Of a DNA stretch of 64,000 bases, positions 17,344 through 26,584 are shown piece after piece. The notes under the pieces are model-generated. The model did not search any database, was not told the DNA's origin, and saw nothing but the letters and a program-made list of their open reading frames with translations. Within the stretch, counting starts at the first letter, position 1. Every line of letters starts with the position of its first letter. The position numbers and the translations under genes were made by a program. Source of the DNA: Methylorubrum populi (GTDB taxonomy: Bacteria > Pseudomonadota > Alphaproteobacteria > Rhizobiales > Beijerinckiaceae); NCBI GenBank assembly GCA_020741775.1, contig DYYG01000001.1, forward strand, positions 1-64,000, read 5' to 3'.

Positions 17344-17409
17344 CCCCGCCGGCTTGACGGAGGCAGGAGCGCCGCGGCGGGCGCTCCTGCCTCCGTCAAG
17401 CCGGCGGGG
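17344..17409. repeat. Perfect 30-bp inverted repeat with 6-base loop
   Basis: The left arm, 17344-17373, begins CCCCGCCGGCTTGACGGAGG, and the right arm, 17380-17409, is its exact reverse complement. The loop is GCGGCG. There is no U-tract on either side. It lies between the divergent Rmf-like gene (35 bases away) and the rne leader, so it is not between convergent genes as a shared terminator would be. Confidence 0.9.
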
Positions 17410-18009
17410 CGGCATCGGGTTCACGGCGGGCCGCTCCTGTGGGTCGGCCGGGCGGCTCTCGTCACGGAACCCTTGCAATTCTCCCGCGACACTCTGTAAT
17501 GATAGCGACCCCATTCCCGAGTTGGCGCTTCGGCGGCCCTCGGGCGCGCCCGGGGCATGTCGGCGCCTACCTCGCTCGAATTGGCAGCGTCAGTCGGCGC
17601 CTCCCGGCATCCGGGCGGGTGTCACGGCATTCGCGGCTCTCCGATCGTTGCGGGGCGGCCGCGCCCATGAAATCTGCAAGGGCCGCTTACCCGGCCCACA
17701 CATCTTCGCGAGGCCGGACCAGGATGGGAGGACGCACAGCATCGGTTGCCGTTGCTCGTGCCGAAGGCGCGCGGTTCTCGCGTCGCCTCGTTCCTTCCGT
17801 CGCCCCGGCCCAGTTCAACCCCCAGCGCGCCGATGCCCGGCGCCATAAGGCGGTTGACGGCAATCCCCTCCCCGCACCATCCGCGGCCTCGGCGACGAGG
17901 CCGGCGCGCACCCTTTTCCCACCGGCTTCAAGGCCGGGAAAGGCTCCGCCGGGACCGCGCGGTTCACGCGTGAGGAGAACGACGTCGGCCGCCATGTCGA
18001 AAGTTCGTC
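17410..18009 (+). other. Long leader region of rne, no supported gene
   Basis: 600 bases upstream of rne. A sigma70-like promoter candidate is at 17473-17502, which would give a 5' untranslated region of about 500 nt. Open frames cross the region but none resembles a protein. Enterobacterial rne is autoregulated through a long structured leader; a similar role here is an inference. Confidence 0.5.
17473..17502 (+). promoter_or_regulatory. Candidate sigma70-type promoter for rne
   Basis: TTGCAA (17473-17478) and TAATGA (17497-17502) are separated by 18 bases. It is the best match to a housekeeping promoter in the rne leader. Match by eye only. Confidence 0.35.
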
Positions 18010-21000
18010 ATGGCCAACAACAACAAGATGCTCATCGATGCGACGCATCCGGAGGAGACCCGGGTCGTCACGGTCCAAGGCTCTAGGGTCGAAGAATTCG
18101 ATTTCGAGGCGGCCAACCGCCGTCCGCTCCGGGGCAATATCTACCTCGCCAAGGTGACCCGGGTGGAGCCGTCGCTTCAGGCGGCCTTCGTCGAGTACGG
18201 CGGCAACCGCCACGGCTTCCTCGCCTTCAACGAGATCCATCCCGACTATTACCAGATCCCGATGGCCGACCGCCTCGCGCTGATCGAGGCCGAGGCGCGC
18301 GAGGAGGAGGAGCACCGCGAGCGCGAGGAGCGCCGCCCGCCGCGGGGCCGCCGCTCGCGCGGGCGCCGGGCCGAGGCCCGCGGCTCCCGCCAGGACGAGA
18401 CCGTCAAATCCGACGGGGCGGTCTCCGAAGCGGCGGTCTCGCCCGCGGACGTGATCCCCGGCGAGAGCCCGGCGGCCGACGCCCCCGCCCCCGAGGAGAT
18501 CGAAGCCGTGCGCGCGGCGCTCGGCGAGGAGCGCCCGGAGGGTGAGGAATCCGGCGCGGAAGCGTCCGCCCCGGTCGAGGCCGGGGGCGATGCCTCGACG
18601 AGCCTGCCCGACGCGATCCTCGACGGGACTGCCCCCGCCGGCGAGGCGCAGGCGGCCGAGACCGCTTCGGCGGCCTCTTCCGAGACCGTTTCCGAGGCGG
18701 CTCCCGCTGCCGAATCCGCCGTCACGCCGTCCGACATCGCGGCGATCTCCGAGGCGCCGAACCCGCCCGCCGCGCCGGCGGAGGACGCTCCGGCCTCCGA
18801 GGTGGCTCCGGTCGAGCCCCAGCCCGTCGCCGCCTCCGCTCCCGTCTCCGAGGCCGAAGCCGAAGAGCAGGATGAGGAGCAGGATGAAGCCGGCGAGGAC
18901 GCGGACGACGAGGAGTCCGAGGACGACGAATCCGACGACGAGGATGAGGACGAGGACGAGGAATCCGACGACGACGAGGACGAGGACGAGGAGGAAGAGA
19001 CCGAGGACGGCGAGCCGCGCGTGGCGCAGGTCGGCGGCTCGGGCGATGCCCTCGCCGAGATCCCCGAGCGCCCGCGCGCCTATCGCCGCCACTACAAGAT
19101 CCAGGAGGTGATCAAGCGCCGCCAGATCATCCTCGTCCAGGTCGTCAAGGAGGAGCGCGGCACCAAGGGCGCGGCCCTGACCACCTACCTGTCGCTCGCC
19201 GGCCGCTACTCGGTGCTGATGCCCAATACCGGCCGGGGCGGCGGCATCTCCCGCAAGATCACCAGCGCCGCTGACCGCAAGCGCCTCAAGGAGGTGGTCG
19301 CCGACCTCGACGTGCCGGAGGGGATGGGGATCATCCTGCGCACGGCCGGTGCCTCGCGCACCAAGCCGGAGATCAAGCGCGACTTCGAATACCTGATGCG
19401 CCTGTGGGAGAGCGTGCGCGAGCTGACCCTGTCCTCGACCGCACCGGCCCTGGTCTACGAGGAGGGCTCGCTGATCAAGCGGGCGATCCGCGACCTCTAC
19501 AACAAGGATCTCGATGAGGTTCTGGTCTCGGGCGAGGATGCCTACCGCGAGGCCAAGGACTTCATGCGGATGCTGATGCCCGGCCAGTCCAAGGTCGTGA
19601 AGCCCTACCGCGACCCGACGCCGATCTTCGCCCGCTACGGCGTCGAGCAGCAGCTCGACGCGATGTTCTCGACCCACGTGGCCCTGCGCTCCGGCGGCTA
19701 CCTCGTCATCAACCCGACCGAGGCCCTGGTCTCGATCGACGTCAATTCCGGCCGCGCGACGCGCGAGCACGACATCGAGGACACTGCGCTCAAGACCAAC
19801 CTCGAGGCGGCGGAAGAGGTCGCCCGGCAGGTGCGCCTGCGCGACCTCGCCGGCCTCGTCGTGATCGACTTCATCGACATGGAGGAGAAGCGCAACAACC
19901 GGGCGGTGGAGAAGCGGCTCAACGAGGCGCTGAAGAACGACCGGGCGCGCATCCAGGTCGGACGGATCTCGCCCTTCGGCCTGCTCGAGATGAGCCGCCA
20001 GCGCATCCGCACCGGCGTGCTGGAATCCTCGTCGATCCCCTGCGCCCATTGCGGCGGCTCGGGCTTCGTGCGGGCCACCTCCTCGGTGGCCCTGCACATC
20101 CTGCGCTCCCTGGAGGAGGCGCTGCTCAAGTCGTCGAGCCACAATCTCGTGCTGCGCACCCGCGCCGAGGTGGCGCTCTACATCCTCAACCAGAAGCGGG
20201 CGCATCTCTACGATCTCGAGCAGCGCTTCTCCGTCGCGATCACCATCTCCGCCGACGAGCGCCTGGCGGCGACCTCCGCCTTCCAGCTCGACCGCGGCGA
20301 GCCGGCGGTGAAGCACGAGGGCCCGGTGACGGGCGTGCGGGCGGTGGCGATCTCGCCGGTCTACGAGGCCGACGAATTCGAGGACGATGTCATCGAGGCG
20401 GAGGCCCAGGACGCCGAAGAGGCGGAGACCGAGGCCGAGGCCGAGGGCGCGTCCGAGGAGCGTGCGACCTCTGAAACCTCCGAGGAAGGCGGTCGCCGTC
20501 GCCGTCGCCGCCGCCGTCGCGGCGGGCGTTCCTCCGGCGACGGCGAGAGCCGCGCCGGCGCCGAATCCGAGGCCAACGGTGCCGAGGACGAGGAGTCCGA
20601 CGAGTCCGAGACGGAGGGGAGCGAGGCGGAAGCCGTCGCCGCGACCCGCGAGTCGGACGAGACCGTGTCCGACGGCCAGGAGGCTGACCTGGAGGCTGAC
20701 CCGGAGGCGGCCCAAGGTGCAGGCCTAGAGGCGGAAAACGAGGGTGACGGCGAGGGCAATGGCCGCCGCCGCCGCCGCGGGCGCCGGGGTGGCCGTGGCC
20801 GTGGCCGGAACGAGCGCAACGGTCGCGACGAGTCCGAGACGGGCGAGGCTCACGCCGAGGCCGCCGACGGGCACCCGGAGGAGACCGCCTCCGACACCCT
20901 GCCGGTCGGACCCGAGGAGCCGGTCAGCGATGCCGACGTGACCACCGTCTCGGTGGCCGCCGAGAACGGCGCCGCGGCCGAGCCGCCGCCGGTCGTCCCC

Positions 21001-21153
21001 GCTCCCGAGCCGGAGCCGGTCCAGGCCGAGCCGGCGCCCGCGCCGGTTCCTGCGCCGGAGCCCGTTGCCGTGGTGCTGACGCCCGCCGATCCGAACCGCC
21101 CCAAGCGGGCCGGCTGGTGGTCGCGGACCAAGGCCGCGCTGACGGGCGAGTAA
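18010..21153 (+). CDS. rne: Ribonuclease E/G family endoribonuclease
   Basis: 1047 residues. The start MANNNKMLIDATHPEETRVV matches alphaproteobacterial RNase E. The S1 RNA-binding domain begins at about residue 37 (RGNIYLAKVTRVEPSLQAAF) and is interrupted by an insertion of about 255 residues (95-350), extremely rich in Glu, Asp, Ala and Ser, with runs such as DDESDDEDEDEDEESDD. The domain resumes at YRRHYKIQEVIKRRQIILVQ. The catalytic DNase I-like part carries the two metal-binding Asp in LVSIDVNSGRATRE (about 575) and VVIDFIDMEEKRNN (about 618). The Zn-link CAHC is at about 678-681. After residue 760 the tail is disordered with two Arg-rich clusters near 828 and 917, likely RNA-binding sites and degradosome docking. 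It initiates mRNA decay and rRNA/tRNA processing. Confidence 0.95.
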   Translation: MANNNKMLIDATHPEETRVVTVQGSRVEEFDFEAANRRPLRGNIYLAKVTRVEPSLQAAFVEYGGNRHGFLAFNEIHPDYYQIPMADRLALIEAEAREEEEHREREERRPPRGRRSRGRRAEARGSRQDETVKSDGAVSEAAVSPADVIPGESPAADAPAPEEIEAVRAALGEERPEGEESGAEASAPVEAGGDASTSLPDAILDGTAPAGEAQAAETASAASSETVSEAAPAAESAVTPSDIAAISEAPNPPAAPAEDAPASEVAPVEPQPVAASAPVSEAEAEEQDEEQDEAGEDADDEESEDDESDDEDEDEDEESDDDEDEDEEEETEDGEPRVAQVGGSGDALAEIPERPRAYRRHYKIQEVIKRRQIILVQVVKEERGTKGAALTTYLSLAGRYSVLMPNTGRGGGISRKITSAADRKRLKEVVADLDVPEGMGIILRTAGASRTKPEIKRDFEYLMRLWESVRELTLSSTAPALVYEEGSLIKRAIRDLYNKDLDEVLVSGEDAYREAKDFMRMLMPGQSKVVKPYRDPTPIFARYGVEQQLDAMFSTHVALRSGGYLVINPTEALVSIDVNSGRATREHDIEDTALKTNLEAAEEVARQVRLRDLAGLVVIDFIDMEEKRNNRAVEKRLNEALKNDRARIQVGRISPFGLLEMSRQRIRTGVLESSSIPCAHCGGSGFVRATSSVALHILRSLEEALLKSSSHNLVLRTRAEVALYILNQKRAHLYDLEQRFSVAITISADERLAATSAFQLDRGEPAVKHEGPVTGVRAVAISPVYEADEFEDDVIEAEAQDAEEAETEAEAEGASEERATSETSEEGGRRRRRRRRRGGRSSGDGESRAGAESEANGAEDEESDESETEGSEAEAVAATRESDETVSDGQEADLEADPEAAQGAGLEAENEGDGEGNGRRRRRGRRGGRGRGRNERNGRDESETGEAHAEAADGHPEETASDTLPVGPEEPVSDADVTTVSVAAENGAAAEPPPVVPAPEPEPVQAEPAPAPVPAPEPVAVVLTPADPNRPKRAGWWSRTKAALTGE

Positions 21154-21171
21154 TCGTTCCACGCATGTGCG

Positions 21172-21203
21172 AAGGCCCTCTCCTTCTGCGGGAGAGGGCC
21201 TTT
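21172..21203 (+). terminator. Intrinsic terminator of rne
   Basis: AAGGCCCTCTCC and GGGAGAGGGCCTT pair around a TTCTGC loop, followed by TGCGTG, about 18 bases after the rne stop. The T-tract is short but the stem is strong. Confidence 0.75.
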
Positions 21204-21276
21204 GCGTGTCCGAACGAGGCTGCGTTCGGTCGAACGGGTCGGAAACCAGCTAACGGGCGCCTCGGCTCCGGCCATG

Positions 21277-21329
21277 GTCGTGACGCGCTCTCGCGCGCCG
21301 AACCGGTGTCCGCTGCGGCGGAGGGCGCT
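21277..21329. repeat. Dispersed extragenic repeat, family A copy 2
   Basis: The partner of 10171-10223, with 43 of 53 identical positions by eye. It ends exactly at the 3' end of the aminotransferase gene. Confidence 0.7.
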
Positions 21330-22496
21330 TCAGGGCCGCAGCCACCCCTTCAGCCGCGCCACCGCCTCGGCGCATTCGGCGTTCGAGCCGGCGAAGGAGA
21401 AGCGGATGTGGTGGCTGCCCTCCTCCGGGTCGAAATCGAGGCCGGGCGTGGCCGCGACGCCGGCCTCGTCGAGCATCCGCCGGCAGAAGGCGCTGGCATC
21501 GTCCGTGTGCCGGGCGATATCGGCGTAGAGATAGAAGGCGCCGTCCACCGGGTGGATGTCGGTGAAGCCCAGGGAGGGCAGCGCGTCGAGGAGCAGGGCG
21601 CGGTTGCGGGCATAGCCCTCGCGGATGGCGACGATCTCGTCCAGCGTGTCGAAGGCCGCCAGGGCGGCGACCTGCGAGAGATAGGGCGCCGAGATGTAGA
21701 GGTTCTGCGCCAGCCGCTCGATCGGGCGGACCAGGGTTTCCGGCACCACCATCCAGCCGATCCGCCAGCCGGTCATGCAGTAGAATTTCGAGAAGGAGTT
21801 GATGACGAGGGCCCCCTCGTCGAATTGCAGGGCGGTGGCCGTCGGCACGCCGTAGCTGAGGCCGTGATAGATCTCGTCCGAGATGAAGGAGAGGCCTAGC
21901 CGCCGGGCCGTGGCACAGAGCTCGGCGAGGCGGTCGGGCGCGATCACCGTGCCCGACGGGTTGGCCGGGCTCATCACCAGCAGGCCGGACAGGGGATGGG
22001 CGGCGTGGACCGCGCCGACCAGCGCGCTCGTCGGCGCGTAGCGATCCTCCGCCCGCAGGGTCAGCGGCTGCGGGATCAAGTCGAGGGCCCGCAGGATGCC
22101 GTCATAGGCCGGATAGCCGGGGCGCGGCACGCCGATCCGCGCGCCCGCGTCGAACAGGGCGAGGAAGGCCAGCACGAAACCCGCCGAGGAGCCGGTCGTC
22201 ACCACCACCCGCTCCGGCGAGACCGCGACGCCGTAGGTCTCGGCGTAGTGCCGGGCGATGCGTGCGCGCAGGGCAGGCAGGCCGAGCGCCTCCGTGTAGG
22301 GGATGCGCCCGTCGGCCAGAGCCGCCTGCGCCGCCGCGATCACCGCCCGGGGGGCCGGGGCCGAGGGCTGGCCGACTTCCATGTGGACGACGCCCTCCCC
22401 CCGCCGCTCGCGGGCGCCGGCGGCGGCCATCACATCCATCGCCAGGAAGGGCGCGACGGCCTGGGCACGGCGCGAGAGGGCGGTGAGGGTGCTCAA
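21330..22496 (-). CDS. Fold-type I pyridoxal-phosphate aminotransferase (class I/II)
   Basis: 388 residues. HMEVGQPSAPAPRAVIAAA near the N-terminus, IPYTEALGLPALRARIA, PGYPAYDGILRAL, SPANPSGTVI, FISDEIYHGLSY and the PLP lysine in INSFSKFYCMTGWRIGW are the standard class I/II marks. The substrate is not determined; aspartate/aromatic aminotransferase-like proteins are the nearest guess. The start is set at TTG 22496 because GGAG lies 6 bases upstream and the length then fits the family. The open frame extends to 22577 without a convincing site. It lies next to an HD-GYP gene on the same strand, 108 bases away, with no obvious functional link. Confidence 0.85.
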   Translation of the reverse strand: MSTLTALSRRAQAVAPFLAMDVMAAAGARERRGEGVVHMEVGQPSAPAPRAVIAAAQAALADGRIPYTEALGLPALRARIARHYAETYGVAVSPERVVVTTGSSAGFVLAFLALFDAGARIGVPRPGYPAYDGILRALDLIPQPLTLRAEDRYAPTSALVGAVHAAHPLSGLLVMSPANPSGTVIAPDRLAELCATARRLGLSFISDEIYHGLSYGVPTATALQFDEGALVINSFSKFYCMTGWRIGWMVVPETLVRPIERLAQNLYISAPYLSQVAALAAFDTLDEIVAIREGYARNRALLLDALPSLGFTDIHPVDGAFYLYADIARHTDDASAFCRRMLDEAGVAATPGLDFDPEEGSHHIRFSFAGSNAECAEAVARLKGWLRP

Positions 22497-22604
22497 GCGG
22501 GGCTCCTGCAGGGGAAGCGAACCCCGTTGCAGGTAGACCCTGGCGGCCTCCCGCTCAATTGCCCCTCCGCGCGCCACCCCATGCGCCCCCGGCCGGGGTG
22601 AGGC

Positions 22605-23747
22605 TCAGGGCGCTCCCTTGACCGCCCGGCCGAAAGCCTGGACGAGGCCACCCTCCAGCCTGCCCTCCATCCCCGCCAGGATCGACAGGGCCTCGCGCGT
22701 CGTCATCGGCACCTTGTAGGGACGCCGCTCGATCAGGGCGGCGTAGATGTCGCAGATCGTGAGCAGCCGCACCGGATCGCCGATCTCGTCGGCGTGGAGC
22801 CCGTCCGGATAGCCCGAACCGTCGAGCATCTCGTGGTGGTGCCGCGTCACCGCCAGCGTCACCGCATCGCATCCCCCCGATTCGCTCAGGATGTCATGGC
22901 CGATGGGGGCATGGGTCTGCATCACCGTGCGCTCGTCGTCGTCGAGCCGGCCGGGCTTGTTGAGGATGGCATGGGGAATGCGCGACTTGCCCACATCATG
23001 CACCAGGGCGGCGCGGGTCAGGAGCTGCTTGTCGGAGGATGAGAGGCCGAGGCTCTGCGCGAAGGCGGCGGCGATGCCGGAGACCAGCAGGCAGTGCTGG
23101 AAGGTCACGTCGTCATAGGCCCAGACTTCGTCGAGCCAGCGCGACAGCCCCCCCTCGTGGATCGCGTCGAGCACCGGAGCGATGCCCCGCTCCACGCTCG
23201 GCATGTCGACCGTGCCGGTCTGCGCGGCGGCGAACATGTTGGTCATCAGGGTGCCCGCCCGCTGAGCCTCGCGGGTGACCACGAGATCGGCTACCGATTT
23301 CTCGGGCCAGATTTCGCGGACGAGGGAGCCCACCAGCATCCGCGGCTCGGCCAGCGCCGACAGGCACAGGGTGGCGCCGAGATTGCGCGCCTCGGTGAAG
23401 GCACCCTGCCCGCTGCCGCGGGTCAGGCAGATGAGCGGGGTCTTGTGCTGGCCCGGCCGGATCGCCAGCCGGCGCAGGCAGCGTTTCGCTTCGGGGCGGC
23501 TCAAGGTGACGTCGGCGATCACCCCGCGAAACGGGCCGATCCGCTCCCAGGTCTCGTCGATGCCCACCACCCGGCATTCGGCAACGGCGTCCACGGCCTC
23601 CGCGAGAGGTTGACTCCGATCCGGACGGTCGGTGACGACGACGATCACGTGGCGCTTCCTCCTACCCGTCCCGGTCACTCCGGCCGGTGCCCTTGCGGTG
23701 TGAGGGGGAGATTGATCAGTGACGCTTACTAAAACCTCTCGACCCAT
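22605..23747 (-). CDS. HD-GYP domain protein, probable c-di-GMP phosphodiesterase
   Basis: 380 residues from ATG 23747. The N-terminal 190 residues look like a receiver-like or divergent sensor domain (RKRHVIVVVTDRPDRSQPLA, VVGIDETWERIGPFRGVIAD) without clear phosphoacceptor conservation. The C-terminal HD-GYP domain has ALVHDVGKSRIPHAILNKPG (the metal-binding HD), MQTHAPIGHDIL, TRHHHEMLDGSGYPDGL (the HHE and GYP signature) and ICDIYAALIERRPYK. All hallmark residues are present, so hydrolysis of cyclic di-GMP to GMP is expected. Its start lacks a good ribosome-binding site. It is divergent from the dsbA-like gene. The GGDEF protein at 42111 could supply the same signal. Confidence 0.85.
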   Translation of the reverse strand: MGREVLVSVTDQSPPHTARAPAGVTGTGRRKRHVIVVVTDRPDRSQPLAEAVDAVAECRVVGIDETWERIGPFRGVIADVTLSRPEAKRCLRRLAIRPGQHKTPLICLTRGSGQGAFTEARNLGATLCLSALAEPRMLVGSLVREIWPEKSVADLVVTREAQRAGTLMTNMFAAAQTGTVDMPSVERGIAPVLDAIHEGGLSRWLDEVWAYDDVTFQHCLLVSGIAAAFAQSLGLSSSDKQLLTRAALVHDVGKSRIPHAILNKPGRLDDDERTVMQTHAPIGHDILSESGGCDAVTLAVTRHHHEMLDGSGYPDGLHADEIGDPVRLLTICDIYAALIERRPYKVPMTTREALSILAGMEGRLEGGLVQAFGRAVKGAP

Positions 23748-24031
23748 CAAATGACTGAGTCGCGGGGCCGGAATTATCGGTGGGCGGGTGATGCCGCGAA
23801 AACGCCGTAGCCTCGGTCCAAACCAGGCGACAACTCCGCGCCGAGGCCCGGCGCCGCCCGGAGACGGGCCGCCGGGGAAGAGTCGCATCGGCGCGGCGAC
23901 GCGTATGTGTCATAAGGCTTGGCCTTCCCGCGAGCCGGCAACCGCCTCGCTCGCACATGCCTGAGAGCATCGTCCCCAGGGCGGCTGCCCGACAGGACGA
24001 TGCAACGACAAGAACCCAGCCCGAGGTATCG

Positions 24032-24811
24032 ATGCAGCTCTTCCGCTCCGTTTCCGCCTTCGCCCTCGTCGGCGGTCTCGCGCTCGGCGCGGCCGCGGGC
24101 GCCCATGCGGAGGAAGCCGCTCCCTTCACCGACGCCCAGCGCAAGGCGATCGAGGGGATCGTCAAGGACTACCTCGTCAAGAATCCCGACGTGCTCCAGG
24201 AGGCGATCGCCGAGGGCGAGCGCCGGGCCCAGGAGACGCAGAAGCTCGCCCAGGCCGCCGCGCTCAAGGAATCGCGCGAGGCGCTGGTCAACTCGCCCCA
24301 CGGCATCGTCGCCGGCAACCCGGAGGGCGACGTCACCCTGGTCGAGTTCTTCGATTACAATTGCGGTTATTGCCGCAAGGCCTTCTCCGATGTGCAGACG
24401 CTGATCAAGTCCGATCCGAAGCTGCGCGTGGTGCTCAAGGACTTCCCCGTGCTCGGCGCCGAATCGCTGGAGGCGAGCAGGATCGCCCTCGCCGCCAAGC
24501 AGCAGCTCAAGCCCGAGAAGATGTTCGACTTCCACGCCAAGCTGCTGGAGAGCAAGGGGCGCATCAACGGTGAGCGCGCCCTCGCGGTGGCCAAGGAGTT
24601 CGGGCTCGATCTGGAGCGCCTCAAGAAGGATGCGCAGGGCGCCGAAGTGAAGGCGGCCCTGGCCGAGAATGTCGGCCTCGGCGACAAGCTCAGCCTCTCG
24701 GGCACCCCCGCTTTCATCATCGGCGAGGAGATCCTGCCCGGCGCGGTCGGGGTCGAGCCGATGCGCAAGACCATCACCGACGTGCGCCAGTGCGGTCACG
24801 CCAGCTGCTGA
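24032..24811 (+). CDS. DsbA family thiol:disulfide oxidoreductase
   Basis: 259 residues from ATG 24032. The signal peptide is about residues 1-26 (VSAFALVGGLALGAAAGAHA). A helical N-terminal region (KAIEGIVKDYLVKNPDVLQE) of the ScsC/Com1-like kind precedes a thioredoxin fold with a CGYC active site in EFFDYNCGYCRKAFSD near residue 113. The cis-Pro loop is LSGTPAFIIG. It belongs to the DsbA/Com1 group that oxidises or isomerises disulfides in the periplasm; the N-terminal helix may give oligomers. A C-terminal CGHASC adds two more Cys. The cysteine-containing exported proteins in this window would be plausible clients. Confidence 0.9.
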   Translation: MQLFRSVSAFALVGGLALGAAAGAHAEEAAPFTDAQRKAIEGIVKDYLVKNPDVLQEAIAEGERRAQETQKLAQAAALKESREALVNSPHGIVAGNPEGDVTLVEFFDYNCGYCRKAFSDVQTLIKSDPKLRVVLKDFPVLGAESLEASRIALAAKQQLKPEKMFDFHAKLLESKGRINGERALAVAKEFGLDLERLKKDAQGAEVKAALAENVGLGDKLSLSGTPAFIIGEEILPGAVGVEPMRKTITDVRQCGHASC

Positions 24812-24874
24812 CATCGCCCGTTCGGCTCCGGCCACGCCGATGCGTGGCCGGGCCTCCATCGACTGATCCCGCGC

Positions 24875-26035
24875 TCAGGCAGCGCGGGCATCGTCCCGGG
24901 CCGGGCGCCCGGCCTCGTTCCCGGCTTCGGGCCGCTGGCGGTGGGAAGCGCGCGAATCGGAAGTGACCCATTCCGCCCGCCGCCGCGGCAGGGCCGAGGG
25001 ATGCTCCCTCTGCAGGAAGGTGATCATTTTCTCCCGCACCTCGCAGCGAAGATCCCAGGTCTGTGGGGCATTGCGGGCGCTCACCAGCATCCGCACCTCG
25101 ATCACCCCTTCCTTGGCGTCCGAGACCTGCAGGTTGACCACCTTGCCGTCCCATAGCCGGGACGCGGCCGCGATCCGCCGGAGTTCCGTCCGCATCGCCG
25201 CGATCGGCGCCATGTGGTCGACATAGACGAACACGCTGCCGATCAGGGAGGCGCCATCCCGGGTCCAGTTCTGGAACGGCTTCTGGATGAAATAGGTCAG
25301 CGGCAGCACGAGGCGGCGCCAATCCCATAGCCGCACGACCACGTAGGTCGCGGTGATCTCCTCGACCCAGCCCCACTCGTTCTCGACGATGACCGCATCC
25401 TCGATCCGGATCGGTTGGGTGATGGCGATCTGGATGCCGGCCACGAGGTTGGAGAGCACGGGCTGCATGGCGAGGCCGAGGATCAGGCCGGCGGCCCCGG
25501 CGGAGGCCAGCAGGCTGACCCCGTATTGGCGCACCGGCTCGAAGGTCATCAGCGCGATGGCGATGGTGACGAGCGCCACCAGCGTCAGCGCCGCCCGCTC
25601 CAGGATCCGCATCTGTGTGAAGTGCTTGCGGGCGAGCAGGTTGTCTTCCGCATCGAGCTTGAACCGGCGCAGGTAGATCACGGTGGCGATGTGGATCGCC
25701 GTGGCGCAGGCCCAGCCCACCAGCGTGACGAAGGCAACCAGCAGCACTTGGTTGACGACGAGCCGGACCTCCCAGGTCAGCGGCGCCGTGGAGGCCGCCG
25801 CCGCCAGGGCGATGACGAGCAGGCCGAGCCGGCTCGGCCCGCGGCTGCGCGAGACCAGCGAGCGCCAGAACAGGCTCTTCTCGCTTACGCCCCGCTGCGC
25901 GAAGCGGAAGGCCACCCCGTGCAGAGGCAGCACCAGGGCGCAGCACGCCCCGATCAGAACAGGGCTCGCCACCCACCAGGGCAGCCAGACGAGCCAGCCG
26001 ACCAGCCGGTCGACGAGCCTATGGATGTCCGCCAT
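24875..26035 (-). CDS. MscS family mechanosensitive ion channel
   Basis: 386 residues. Four to five hydrophobic segments end with the pore-lining helix region YGVSLLASAGAAGLILGLAM and QPVLSNLVAGIQIAITQPIR, then the beta domain (DAVIVENEWGWVEEITATYV, VVRLWDWRRLVLPLTYFIQK) of MscS. The C-terminal 40 residues are charged and disordered. It would sit in the inner membrane and open under hypo-osmotic stress; it may be one of several paralogues. GAGGTGATCG immediately precedes the ATG at 26035. It is convergent with the dsbA-like gene and faces away from the AT-rich region at 26.0-26.6 kb. Confidence 0.9.
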   Translation of the reverse strand: MADIHRLVDRLVGWLVWLPWWVASPVLIGACCALVLPLHGVAFRFAQRGVSEKSLFWRSLVSRSRGPSRLGLLVIALAAAASTAPLTWEVRLVVNQVLLVAFVTLVGWACATAIHIATVIYLRRFKLDAEDNLLARKHFTQMRILERAALTLVALVTIAIALMTFEPVRQYGVSLLASAGAAGLILGLAMQPVLSNLVAGIQIAITQPIRIEDAVIVENEWGWVEEITATYVVVRLWDWRRLVLPLTYFIQKPFQNWTRDGASLIGSVFVYVDHMAPIAAMRTELRRIAAASRLWDGKVVNLQVSDAKEGVIEVRMLVSARNAPQTWDLRCEVREKMITFLQREHPSALPRRRAEWVTSDSRASHRQRPEAGNEAGRPARDDARAA

Positions 26036-26584
26036 CGATCACCTCCTCTCAACAAGGGCAATGATCGCTGCGGAAGGCGGTTCCGCACTGCACAAGAGCG
26101 CGGGACCCCCAAGGCGCAGGTGCAATTTTCTGCCTGTCAGACTTGAGGTTGGATTGACGAATGCGCAGACCGATCAGACTTTTCGCGCATAATTGACCGG
26201 GCAAAAAATTACTTCTGTCATTTTGAATGTTTATTATGTTGGAAGAATTTCGGCGTGCAAATTTCTGATCTTATCGTCAATGGAACTGATATATTTCTTC
26301 TTATGAATGGCTTGGTTGAGTTCTTAAATATATGATATCTTGCATCAGCGTATATAATTAGAACATAATCGGTTCACAGCCGGAAATTACCCAAAAAATA
26401 TCAGGAAAATACTTTATATATAAGTTTTGCTTGAGGTCCATTTGGAAGTTGAGGGTGGCTTTGGCGCGCCCTTGCCACAGAAGCCATTTGTATCGTATAG
26501 GTTGTTTTCATCACTTAATCCAGCTCAAAATCAAACTTTGAATTAAGAAACTGCTTTTCTGATTGAGAAGTTGAAGGGTTGAAA
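26036..26584. other. AT-rich intergenic region upstream of the glycan gene
   Basis: About 550 bases. From about 26150 on, the base composition shifts sharply to A/T, with many TATA/ATAT stretches, unlike the surrounding G+C-rich chromosome. No ORF or RNA gene is recognised. It must hold the promoter of the 26585 gene and probably that of the MscS gene. The composition suggests imported DNA. Confidence 0.6.

Noticed and set aside
17344..17409. CRISPR-like repeat
   Set aside because: It is a single inverted repeat, not spaced direct repeats; no CRISPR array or cas gene was seen anywhere.
17439..18086. A 215-codon frame covering the rne leader
   Set aside because: Overlaps the rne start and shows no family resemblance; more likely a leader RNA.
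17815..20715. A 966-codon minus-strand frame opposite rne
   Set aside because: Shadow of the RNase E gene; repetitive composition comes from the acidic and Arg-rich parts read backwards.
26036..26584. tRNA or attachment site at the edge of the AT-rich glycan region
   Set aside because: No cloverleaf could be found and no matching direct repeat was seen after the gene.
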